Shown here piece by piece: positions 45,004 to 54,250 of a stretch of DNA of 64,000 nt. A program made the position numbers and the translations under genes. Position 1 is the stretch's first letter, and each line of letters starts with the position of its first letter. Below the pieces are notes generated by a model that was not told the origin of the DNA, did no database searches, and saw only the letters and a program-made list of their open reading frames with translations. Origin of the DNA: Gaertneriomyces semiglobifer (taxonomy: Eukaryota; Chytridiomycota; Chytridiomycetes; Spizellomycetales; Spizellomycetaceae); contig JAHLKF010000003.1 of NCBI GenBank assembly GCA_025558075.1, positions 248,001-312,000 of the forward strand, in the 5' to 3' direction.

Positions 45004-45227
45004 GCTCACAAATAATGCATGGCATCCACTGTGCCCGTGACGGCAGCGGAGGTGAGAATGGTGATGAAGACTGGATGCTCGACGGGGGTTCCAAGGGATG
45101 ATACTGTGTGATCACAGTGCCACTTCGCTCAGTATATTCACTATATTACAAGGAGCTAGAACGCTAGACTGGACTTTCCTCAATGATGACGCTAACGATA
45201 GAACAACATCTCTATGGTACTGACCCG

Positions 45228-45914
45228 TCATGACAGGTCTAGGCCGCCCACTTCTTTTTCAATATATGCTTTTACTTCGTTGCTGGCGAGGTCTAATGGA
45301 GTCTTCTCATCCTTATTTCGTCGATCTAGGTCGGCGCCTTGTTTGATCAAGTAAACGGCGACATCGCCATGGCCCTCTTCGCAGGCCAAATGCAGCGGAT
45401 AGTTGCCCTCTGAATCCGTTTGATTTACCTTTGCCCCACCTTCTCTAAGTCGCTTGATGATGGCGGTATAACCTAGCGTTGCGGCACGGTGCATTGGCGT
45501 CTGCCGGTGAGCATTGTGCTTGTTTGGGTCCGCTTTATGTTGTAACAGCAAATCTACGGCTTCCACAAAGTTTTTGGAGACGGCGTAATGCAATGGTGTT
45601 TGACCATTGTCCGTACAAGCATTGGGGTCGACATTCGGGATCGCCAACAAAAGGGCCATGATTTCCAGGGCATTTACACTGGTGGCGATATGCAACGGAG
45701 TCCATCTTGCCTCATCTGTGGCACTTGCAGATGCCCCTTTGGAGAGTAAATGCTGTACAATTGCCGTGTGCTTCCCGCTTGCTGCCCAGTGCAACGCCGT
45801 CCTCCCATCTTCGTCAATAGCAGTCGCATATGATGACTGCGAGTCGACCAGCTCACGCACGAGGGCAAGGTTCCCTTCGAACGCAGCCGTAAACACAGTT
45901 TGTTTGGGTGCCAT
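45228..45914 (-). CDS. NAS6: Proteasome assembly chaperone gankyrin (PSMD10/Nas6)
   Basis: One exon, 228 aa, matching human gankyrin (226). Seen: seven ankyrin repeats, for example DEDGRTALHWAASGKHTAIV, RWTPLHIATSVNALEIM, DNGQTPLHYAVSKNFVE, HRQTPMHRAATLGYTA and EGNYPLHLACEEGHGDVA. Known: Nas6 binds the C-terminus of Rpt3 and prevents premature docking of the 19S base onto the 20S core. First ATG used. Ankyrin proteins are many, but length, repeat count and the TALHWAAS start fit this family best. Confidence 0.88.
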   Translation of the reverse strand: MAPKQTVFTAAFEGNLALVRELVDSQSSYATAIDEDGRTALHWAASGKHTAIVQHLLSKGASASATDEARWTPLHIATSVNALEIMALLLAIPNVDPNACTDNGQTPLHYAVSKNFVEAVDLLLQHKADPNKHNAHRQTPMHRAATLGYTAIIKRLREGGAKVNQTDSEGNYPLHLACEEGHGDVAVYLIKQGADLDRRNKDEKTPLDLASNEVKAYIEKEVGGLDLS

Positions 45915-46167
45915 AATGGTCTTTTGAGATGTCGAGAGCAGTTCAATTCAGTCCAAGTGCTACTCCTGCGACAAGACGCGTAACGTTAACGCTCAGGACG
46001 AGATCGAAACGTGGACGAGACGAACAAGAACGAATGCCATCGTGCCAAGTCTCTTGTATAAGGAGAGAGCATTGCTGATGCCGGTGCACCCGAGTGCTGT
46101 ATACCGAACGGGTGGATTATAACGAGTTGAAAGTCTCAGATCGAGTGTCACAGCAGCACCGTTCGAC

Positions 46168-46804
46168 ATGATGGAGCCCTCAGGTGCAGATGAAGCCAGG
46201 ACCAGCACTCTTGAAGCGCTGAACATGTGGCATGTATTGAAGTGAATGCAGCTCAGATCGGCGCTCATACCAGCTCTACTGGCCTGGCTCCAACCGCTCC
46301 CGCCTACTGTGCGGTTGACGAAGAGGAATCACTATTCAGTGAGGGCGGTGGCAATCAAACAGATGCTCGCTCAGTACCGTTTGTTACAATATTACTGTCG
46401 GTGTTCTCTTCAATAGGAAGAAGCGATGAACACGAGGATGCAGTTAAAGTGCAACTGATGCGACGGTCCGATGAATCTTGGGTAGGAATGGAATGGCTGA
46501 ATATCTCACAGAATGATCAAGTGTTTTCAGAGATGACTTCGCTGAAGGAGCCATTGAGATATTCAATCATTCCTGTACTTTGCTCGTTCGGTTTGTCGAA
46601 TGACAATGCCGCATTCAGCAACATCAGGACTTTGACGATGATGTGCCGCGGTACTTGACGGAAGAGGTGGCGACCATAACGGTGAATCTCATTAGGGTTG
46701 CCATTCGTCCAGTCGTTATCATCACCGTATTCACCAATGGGGAGGTGGCAGCTATCACATTCATTTGCAACATGACATCGTGCAGACGAACCCGCTCATC
46801 CTGA
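46168..46804 (+). CDS. Hypothetical protein, provisional three-exon model
   Basis: Proposed exons 46168-46226, 46274-46574, 46619-46804 give 181 aa with whole-codon arithmetic. Seen: an acidic N-terminal half (CAVDEEESLFSEGGG), then VKVQLMRRSDESWVGMEWLN, the splice-restored DFDDDVPRYLTEEVATITVN and a hydrophobic run (RVAIRPVVIITVFTNGEVAA). An alternative last splice after VNLIR would give a different short end. No family recognised. It would be divergent to the gankyrin gene with about 250 bases between the ATGs. Confidence 0.35.
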
Positions 46805-47177
46805 CTCTGCTAACCTAACTACACACTCTTCTGCCTCATATGCGGAGAAAGAAGCGATTGTGCCTTCCAAGGAGCATTCATCGAGCTACCATTCCTCTGA
46901 AAAGATGGTTTGTCACCTAAGTCTACCGTCGTTTCCCTCCCTCGTGGCCATGTCCAGCTGCTCATCCGTATAGAAGGAGCTGCCTGATAACAGCTACGTT
47001 ACAGCATTTCCGCACATCTGTTCCTGCATCTCCATTCGTCGCAATTCGTTATTGTGCGCCATCTGTCTGTGGTAACGGTTTTGGGTGACACGCTCCGTTT
47101 CGGGAAGACTGGAGCATCCGACGCAACTATTATTATTGAACCATTTGGGGGCCATAGTCCGGCAATTCACAGTAAAC
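46805..47177. other. PEX19 promoter region
   Basis: About 370 bases between the provisional gene and PEX19. No motif or gene recognised. Confidence 0.5.
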
Positions 47178-48286
47178 ATGTCTGATGCGAACAAGGCGGT
47201 AGAGGATGATTTGGATTCGTATCTCGATGGTACGATGGGTTGCCGACAAAGATTTGAAGTTGCCTTTTAGTTCGGGACTAACGTGATTTTCCGAACACAG
47301 GAGTGCTGGATGAGTTCGCAGCGCCTCCACCGGCACCCGTAACCGCAACGACTTCGTCTGCGGCAGCTGCATCTAGCAGCGCAACGGATCCTGGTTTGGA
47401 CGATGAGTTTGCTCGTCAGTTGGCCTCGAACATGGAGCAGCTCTTCAAGGAGAGTTTCGCGGGGGACGACGCAAATATGGATGTAAACAGTGCTATGGCA
47501 CAACTAATGGATACCTTTAAAGAACTTCAAGTTGCTCAGGACGCAGCAGGCAGCAAGGCTGAGCCTGCAGTTACTGAAACAGCGACGTCGCAGGCAAAGA
47601 CTGAGCCGTTGAAACCAAAAACGTTTCAAGAGACCATTGCCCAGACAATGACTAAATTGCGAGACAGCTCAGATAAAGTGGATGAACAGGTGGCCGAAGA
47701 AGCGAAACTTGCTTCTCTGACTGGAGGCATGGGTGATGATGCTATGGATCAGATGATGAAAGAACTCGAAGGCTTAATGAGCAACGGTGATTTCGATAAT
47801 GTCTTCGGTGGGCTAATGGAGCAGCTCATGTCAAAGGAGCTTCTCTATGAACCAATGAAAGACCTTGCTGCTCGGGTAGGTGTAGCAATTCATCTTTCAA
47901 GAACTGCACGTCTCTGAACAGAAATTCCACGTAGTATCCGGAGTGGTTACAAGCAAATGAGTCCAAGCTTACTAAGGATGAGCTAGACAAATATCGACAG
48001 CAGTATGAATACGTCTTGGAGATTGTCCAAGTATATGATCAATCAGGGGAAGAGGTGACTGCTGAAGACGGCAAGCATGTTGCCGAACTGATGCAAAAGG
48101 TATACCTGCAGATTTAGGCGTTTCTACCTCATTCTATTTGATTCACACTTGGTATCACAATAGATGCAGGACTGTGGCAATCCCCCTGAGGAGATTCTTA
48201 AAGAATTGGCTCCAGGCATGGAATTGGGATCAGACGGAATGCCAAAGATGCCTGGAATGGGCTCTGGCGAGTGCAGCATTATGTAG
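47178..48286 (+). CDS. PEX19: Peroxisomal membrane protein import receptor Pex19
   Basis: Four exons: 47178-47229, 47301-47875, 47935-48099, 48164-48286; 304 aa. Seen: the N-terminal Pex3-binding start (AVEDDLDSYLDGVLDEF), the second N-terminal helix (NMEQLFKESFAG), and the folded cargo-binding domain (MEQLMSKELLYEPMKDLAAR, YPEWLQANESKL, YEYVLEIVQVYD). It ends in a CaaX box, CSIM, for farnesylation. Known: Pex19 chaperones peroxisomal membrane proteins in the cytosol and delivers them to Pex3; farnesylation raises cargo affinity. Confidence 0.96.
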
Positions 48287-48375
48287 GAACTCTAGACGGA
48301 AAGAAAGATCATCAGTTATTTTTATCCATCGGTAGCATAGTTGTAGTGTTTAATGTTTGATCTTTATTTTTCATA

Positions 48376-48893
48376 TCAATGATACACCATCACTGAACCT
48401 GGATTGGCAACAGGCCGAGCAACGCGGAATCGTTCATCAGAAGTCAGTTGAATGGGTCGAATATGTACAGAGTGGTCGTCGGTTGCCTGTGACTTGGATT
48501 GCACAGGCCATGTCAGCTCATTTTCTGGCATCCCCTGCTGTGCAGGATGATCTTCGTTATTTCCACCAGAGAAGCCTGATACATGCGGCGTTGCATACTT
48601 GGGGCCGTTCTTGAGGCTCAGAAAGTCTGGAGATCTACATCGAGCGGTTGAGAACGCAAGGCCCACGATCTCGGAAAAACCCACGGGCTTACAACGAAAT
48701 GCCAGGATTAACAGCTACCGGCTCTATTGACCTGCCAAACGTAGTCAGCAAGCACTGCGTTTGCGGGATTCAGAGTTCACTCTACGCACCTTTCCTTACT
48801 GAAGGATGAGGTCCACGGCGGATATAGATGCGCCCTCTCGCCATGGACAACGGCAACAACACCGCACAACACCAACAACACAGAAAGTTTCAT
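48376..48893 (-). CDS. Small secreted protein, unknown family
   Basis: Three exons on the minus strand: 48893-48790, 48731-48693, 48634-48376; 133 aa. Seen: a textbook signal peptide (MKLSVLLVLCGVVAVVHG) with likely cleavage after HG or shortly beyond, then a polar chain with few hydrophobic runs, no cysteine in the mature part, and segments PDFLSLKNGPKYATPH and VHIRPIQLTSDERFRVA. Splices use GT/AG and keep frame through a 39-nt middle exon. It lies tail-to-tail with PEX19, only 90 bases away. No family recognised; secreted to the medium or the wall is inference. Confidence 0.55.
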
Positions 48894-48941
48894 TATTTTC
48901 CTTTGTTTGCAGGATCAAGACGAACCAACCGTCCGACGTCC

Positions 48942-49151
48942 ATGCATACCGCCTTATATACCCAGCTTCATCGTGGTGCCTCAAAGTGTAGCGTTCGGCC
49001 CTTCAGCCGAGATTTTCGACGCGTAGCTCAAGCCCAAGCCGATGTAACAAAATGGCTGCGGAATGATCTCCTGCAAGGACATTATCATATGAATTCGGAT
49101 GTGTTAGATTCGAGCGTCCTTTGGGCCATAATGAGGACTTTGGAAATTTAA
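48942..49151 (+). CDS. Possible small protein with mitochondrial-type N-terminus
   Basis: An ATG-started 69-aa frame, divergent from the secreted-protein gene. The start MHTALYTQLHRGASKCSVRP is basic and Ser/Thr-rich like a presequence; the rest has LLQGHYHMNSDVLDSSVLWA. I recognise no family and cannot tell whether it is a complete gene, an exon of one or a chance frame. Confidence 0.28.
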   Translation: MHTALYTQLHRGASKCSVRPFSRDFRRVAQAQADVTKWLRNDLLQGHYHMNSDVLDSSVLWAIMRTLEI

Positions 49152-49505
49152 CTTGATATTAACGCAAACTGATATTTTGATGTTGGAGCAGGTAATGATA
49201 ACCCTGGTCGTGAGAGGCAAGAGTGCCACTTTTCTATTTGCATAAGTTAACGTTCATGTGCACAGGCAGCAAAGCCTGGAGATCCTCTCTCCTTCTCGCC
49301 CAATGCCGCCCGTCATGGTGCAGAAGATGCGGTCACGGTGGGAAAAAGAACGGGGCTGGGCGCATGTACACTGAAACCATGCAGCATCTGCGAAAGTCAT
49401 AGCGGCATTCTCAAAATATGCCCGTACTTCTGAATACACCCCACTGCCCTTCCTCCTACGTCGCAGTAGTAGCTGGGAAACATCATTTCGCATTGGTGAT
49501 CGCGT
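49152..49505. other. Convergent intergenic region
   Basis: About 350 bases on the 3' side of the tail-anchored protein gene. Short frames only; nothing recognised. Confidence 0.5.
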
Positions 49506-50588
49506 TCACACGCATACTTCAGGTCGGAGTCTCTGCACGTACACCTCGTTGGGTTCTTCGCCAGTTGACAGCACGTACATCATCAGCCAGAGCACCGCAA
49601 TCACCGGAACAACATTCCACGCACGCATCCTAAAACTGTTCGAATTAAGAATAGAGCACGATGTGACTGCACAGCGCAGGAACTTACATCCACTCAAAGA
49701 TGCGAGGAACATCGCGGTCTTCATTATTCACTACCTAGGCACAACAAGAGGGAATTATTAGCGGGCAACATCATCAACAATTGCTATTCTGCTTACCTCG
49801 ATCTCTTTTTCAACAGCCTCGCATATTCTTTGGTACTGATCTCTTTCAGCCTTTACACGTGCATATTCAGAGATCAATTTCTCAAACCCTTCGGTACCAC
49901 GACGATGCTCTTCTTGAACTTTTTGTTGATAACTGTCTAAGCGCTGTTCTAGCAACGCATTCTGTATATTGGTCCGTGAGTGAATTTGTCCATAAACTGC
50001 GTAATGTTGATGGCCTACCTGCTGGTTCAATGTCGCTACCCGCTCCCTATACTCTTGCACCTCCTGCACAAGAGTCTGAACAATGTCATCTAGTTTTTTA
50101 CGAGCAATAGAATCGCTGCTGCGATTCGAGGGTTAGCTGAAGTATAAACGTTTCTTTGACGAAAACCGACGGTACATTGGCTCTTCGATTAACTCTCGAC
50201 ACTCTTTCAATTCTATTATTTTGTTCCTCAATAGCGTGCTCGGCTCCGCCAGTACTGCATGGACCAATTCAATGTCGTCTGATAAAGCGGGCGAAGGCAG
50301 CAACTCCTGCCCGGGGCGAGGTACGGTATCCGATGCTCGTTGTGCAGATTTAGAATCTGTGGCGTCCATTGTGCCCGACATCTCGAGCGGTGCTGAAGCA
50401 TCATTTTCATGCAGATGTGCCATCGTTACAAAGAGTAGTCTCGGGGTAGTGTTGGTCTTTGTGTTGGTGTTGGGAGCATCATGGTCGTTGACGGCGATTT
50501 CAGACAAGACCATTGATGGGTCGGCAGCTGTTTCCGACGAGCTCACATCAGGGAGCGGATTGCTGAACGGCGTGAAAGACATTGGCAT
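49506..50588 (-). CDS. Tail-anchored coiled-coil protein, unknown family
   Basis: Proposed exons on the minus strand: 50588-50171, 50119-49797, 49734-49688, 49629-49506; 303 aa. Seen: an N-terminal disordered, acidic/Ser-Thr-rich part, a charged helix (AEPSTLLRNKIIELKECREL), a coiled coil at about 145-240 (VQTLVQEVQEYRERVATLN, EHRRGTEGFEKLISEYARV), and one C-terminal hydrophobic helix (AWNVVPVIAVLWLMMYVLS) followed by about 20 mostly polar residues. This is the layout of tail-anchored membrane proteins put into ER or outer mitochondrial membrane by the GET route (inference). The first donor (GTCGGT) is weak, so the exon 1/2 junction may be off by a few residues. No family recognised. Confidence 0.6.
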
Positions 50589-51183
50589 TGGCCCAACCTT
50601 TGTCGTTTGCAGAAGTTCCTCCGCTGTTCAAAGTTGGCAAACGCTGCCTGGACTCGCCCGGACCCACGCGTTCGGCGTGGGCCTTCTAGAACTTAGATAT
50701 ACTGCTCACCCGTCCAACAACAGGGCCTTGTATGGATCTCATACATCATGATGGTGCTCGAATGGAGCCAGTGTTTCATTCAGGCCGAAAGTTGCAGCAT
50801 GCAGGCCCAAGCATCAATATCTCTCGTGCAGCTGCGCTGGCTCACCTGCCAGAATCAACCAAGCAGTTCCGACGTGACGTAAAATCTACCTTCAACAGCA
50901 ACATGACGGCCGATAAGCCAGCATAGCCCAATACGCTTTGCTTGGTCGAGAGAGGCGGGCCGTAGGTTACTGGAAGGGAGAGAGTGGACATAAAAGGCGG
51001 ATTTACTTCAGTGTTTGGTGTCCCTAACCGGCAGTTAGTGAATTTCAAGGAGGCATGGCCGTCACTGGACAACAGCACGAACTCAAAGAATACTGGCTAG
51101 AGGAAGATCAAGGCAGGTCCAAAAATCAAAATGAAATCCTCGTATAAAGCACATATGTTGATTCGTGTCACTGCCAAGCAGAT
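50589..51183. other. Upstream region of the ATP-grasp gene, probably with 5' exons
   Basis: About 600 bases. A plus-strand ATG at 50732 opens a 64-codon frame (segments GRKLQHAGPSINISRAAALA and HLPESTKQFRRDVKS) with a GTAAAA donor near 50880, and further frames lie at 51010-51120 (LVNFKEAWPSLDN). They probably include the first exon(s) of the ATP-grasp gene, but I could not choose splice sites that keep frame. Confidence 0.35.
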
Positions 51184-52668
51184 TTGGTCGTCCTCCCATC
51201 GTTGACATTTGACCATGATGAGTTAGCAAAGATATCCAACCCTCACCGCTATGAAGAGCGTTTGCTTCACCATGTCTTGCACCTTACACATCCCGATACA
51301 CGAATAGTGTACGTTTCGTCCATGCCTGTGGATTTGGAGATTGTCGCATACTGGCTGTCCTTGGTGCCATCCGCGCCCTCATTGAATGATTTGTCGCAGC
51401 GACTGATGCTCTTTTCCGTTCATGACGCATCGCCCCATTGCCTTGCGCAAAAGCTGTTGCGAAGGCCAGTTCTCCTAGATAGAATCAAGCGTGTGATTCG
51501 TCCTGATCGAGCAAGGCTTCAGGTGTACCGCCGGACAATGTTTGAAAAGCAGGTTGCTCAGGAGCTTGGGTTGCCGTTTGCGGGAGGTACGCCCGAAGAG
51601 ATGCGGTGGGGCACAAAGTCGGGTTCGCGGCAGGCCTTCCGGGACGCAGATGTCCCGCATCCCCCTGGGACTTACTCACCGTGTCGATCGGTTGACCGAT
51701 TAGTCTGCGACATTCTCCGCATCATGAGGGAAAACCGCGACGCCACGAAGGGAATGTTAAAGTTGGACGAATCTTTCTCCGGAATGGGGAATGGGATTGT
51801 CGACTTGGCGGACGTTAAGCGACTGCTTGTTTCTGGTGAAGAGGAAGACCGTATCCGAGATGCAATCCTGGATGCGTTGAAATCTACCAAGTTTGAGTCG
51901 TCAGATGAGTCGTGGGACCATTTTGCGAAAGGGGTCGAAATTATTGGGGCGGTATTCGAGCTATTCATTCCGGAAGCTGAAGGCCAGACGACACCGTCTG
52001 CTCAAGGCTTCATTTCTGAAACAGGGGCGATAACAATTCTTTCTACACATGAGCAAGCCATGGACGGCAAGCATTACGACGGATGCGTTTACCCTGCGCG
52101 TGAAGCGTACAAAAATACCCTCGCGCGGTATACTGAGAAGTTGGCGAGCGTTCTGCGTAAAAACGGTATCATCGGACATTTTGGGGTTGATTTTTTGGTA
52201 AATAGCAGCGACGGCGGAAAGGCTTATGACACATACGCGCTCGAAATCAACCTCCGGGTAACAGCGACCGTATTCCCTTTCATCACACTGCACTTGTTGA
52301 CGAACGGTGCGCCAACCACCAAGCACTACTTGACTCGGGACCATTTTGGTGACGAGAAGTGGAAAGTGTTTACACCAGGAGATGTCACTGACATTCTGCG
52401 GAGTAGCCCGTATACGTGGTGCCATCGGACGCAAAAAGGGTGCTTCTTGTACATGATTGCGAGCGTGGCGGAAACGGGGCACTTTGGCATAACGTGTGTT
52501 GGAGATAATCCCGAAGAGTGCAGGTCGCTCATGTGCAACGTCACCTCACTTCTTAGTCGGGAAGCTGAACAGTGGTGTAAAGTCGGAAAGGTGGATTCGG
52601 TTCCTGATGACAATTTTGACGTCATCGTTGGTGCTGTTGTGGAAGCTAACGGTCAAGTTGCGGAATGA
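51184..52668 (+). CDS. ATP-grasp ligase-like protein, PGM1/IQCH type (5' end unresolved)
   Basis: A 494-codon frame whose first codon is TTG, directly after an acceptor (CCAAGCAG), so the true start lies in upstream exon(s). Seen: a pre-ATP-grasp domain opening VVLPSLTFDHDELAKI with TRIVYVSSMPVD, RRTMFEKQVAQELGLPFAGG, then the ATP-grasp core: WGTKSGSRQAFRDADVPHPP, KLDESFSGMGNGIVDL, VLRKNGIIGHFGVDFLV and the metal/ATP motif YALEINLRVTAT. Ends with a small alpha/beta part (HFGITCVGDNPEECRSLM). Known relatives: PGM1, the peptide ligase of pheganomycin synthesis in Streptomyces, many bacterial ATP-grasp proteins, and the C-terminal half of animal IQCH. The fold predicts an acylphosphate-forming carboxylate-amine/thiol ligase; the substrate is unknown. 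Confidence 0.82.
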   Translation: MVVLPSLTFDHDELAKISNPHRYEERLLHHVLHLTHPDTRIVYVSSMPVDLEIVAYWLSLVPSAPSLNDLSQRLMLFSVHDASPHCLAQKLLRRPVLLDRIKRVIRPDRARLQVYRRTMFEKQVAQELGLPFAGGTPEEMRWGTKSGSRQAFRDADVPHPPGTYSPCRSVDRLVCDILRIMRENRDATKGMLKLDESFSGMGNGIVDLADVKRLLVSGEEEDRIRDAILDALKSTKFESSDESWDHFAKGVEIIGAVFELFIPEAEGQTTPSAQGFISETGAITILSTHEQAMDGKHYDGCVYPAREAYKNTLARYTEKLASVLRKNGIIGHFGVDFLVNSSDGGKAYDTYALEINLRVTATVFPFITLHLLTNGAPTTKHYLTRDHFGDEKWKVFTPGDVTDILRSSPYTWCHRTQKGCFLYMIASVAETGHFGITCVGDNPEECRSLMCNVTSLLSREAEQWCKVGKVDSVPDDNFDVIVGAVVEANGQVAE

Positions 52669-52962
52669 TGGATGGCTGGTTCATGTATCAATGAACTTTG
52701 GGTAGCGAGAACGGACTCTGGTTTGCGGAATGTATTATTGTAACGGTCGCGTGAAAAAGATAATTATGTACAACGAGAATGGGCCCTGACATGCAAGACC
52801 TACCGGTGATAAGTGAGCGCGCATACAGACATACTTACGGCCGCAGCTGCAGCAGCCGAGGAAGTCCGTGGAGCTCCGTCACCGTAAGGCCCATATGCAT
52901 ATGCAGACACCGCGACCAAGGTAATTAGGCGGGACTGTACTGATTGGGTAACTTAGATCGTG

Positions 52963-53850
52963 CTAGCCAATTACTTGGCATTCGTCACAGACACTGCACA
53001 GCATCAAAAGCCCAGTTTCGTGATTGAACGTAAATAGCGGCTGGCCTGAGCAAGTGAGACTGTGGCGGCTCAGTGACATTCGCATGGGAAGAAGACCTGC
53101 ACATTATGAAACATACCTATGTTGCTGGCACAACAGCCACAAATGAGCAATAAAGGATTCTACGCAGATTGTAGTCCCCGGGGATATATTCTCGGCGCGC
53201 ATTGGGCAGGATGTGCACTTGATCACATTCCCGTCGCTCGTCAGGTGGCCGAGTTGACAGACAAAGCATTGGTGAGAAGGTGTTTTGTTGTCGGACTGAA
53301 GAGAAGCGCTTGTCGAACTGTACGAGCACTGCATTTCCGCCGTATTAGACGACTCGAACGAAGACAGGAGTTCTTCATCGTGAATGGCTTGCCGCATTTC
53401 TTCTCGTAGTTCCTCCAAGATCTGCTCCTCCACATCCAATGGTACCTCCGCTTGCAATTCACTCTCGCGTTGAAATCGTTGCCATTCATCTCGCATCACC
53501 CTTAGCGACATCTGAAGAGTATAAGCATTTCCATTTCTGTCTTCACAAAAAGTGATAGTGCCCACCTCATCCTCAAGCATCCCATCTCGTGCGGTGGAGG
53601 CAGACTCCCCTCCAGCCGTCCAGAGACGCTTCTTCCACACCTCGTCTTTCCGAGAATCTTTGATGCGACGCATACACTGATCTTTGAAACGGTCGCGCCA
53701 GGTTGACGATGGCGATGAAGAGGAGCTCAGCATGGACGAGGTCCGCGGCTTAGGAGACAGCGGCGACGATACATACGGCCGCGGCCCCGAGGCCTTCCTG
53801 TGAGACGGAGATTCATGATTATTTCTCATAGTCCATCCGCCTAATATCAT
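52963..53850 (-). CDS. RPAIN: RPA-interacting protein (RPAIN/RIP)
   Basis: Two exons on the minus strand: 53850-53117 and 53059-52963; 276 aa from the ATG at 53850 (an ATG at 53829 is also possible). Seen: the N-terminal RPA/importin-type helix WRDRFKDQCMRRIKDSRKDE, the middle helix EEQILEELREEMRQAIHDEE, and a C-terminal zinc-binding domain with CFVCQLGHLTSDG, CTSCPM, the cysteine of LTCSGQPLF and CSVCDECQ; the last elements come from exon 2 only. Known: RPAIN carries replication protein A from cytosol to nucleus. Divergent to VAC14. Confidence 0.88.
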
Positions 53851-54250
53851 CTTATCCCGGCGTAAACGAGAGAAACCTGCCAAGAACCAGAGACTGCCAT
53901 GCTCGGCTGCCAAATTGCCAAAATTCGCGGGAGCAATTCCTGGCGCCAATACAAAGTGTAATCAATAACACACTTTAACTAGCCGTGGTCATATAATGGC
54001 AAGCAACGAAACACCTCATCGCAGGCGATTTGCCTCTGTCGATGTCGAGGGCAGCAGACGGGCAGTGCGCCGCATGTATGGAGGATTGAACGGAGAACGC
54101 TGTAGGTATTGCGTGTGCGTGTCGGTGAAGTTTGGGGATCAGAGTGTGGATTACGTTTAAACAGCATCGGCAAGTGCAAACGGCGAGCCGGCCTACATTT
54201 CCCACGACGGAGTATTCAAAACCCTTGGAAATTAAGATTAGACGCAAGCG
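53851..54250. other. Divergent promoter region RPAIN/VAC14
   Basis: About 400 bases between two start codons on opposite strands. Minus-strand frames at 53975-54397 run into VAC14 antisense and carry no motif. Nothing else recognised. Confidence 0.55.

Noticed and set aside
51040..51183. A GC-AG intron or a 16-nt exon joining MAVTGQQHELKEYW or KIKA to the ATP-grasp frame
   Set aside because: Both keep frame on paper, but one needs a non-canonical donor and the other a tiny exon after a stop; without transcripts I leave the start open.
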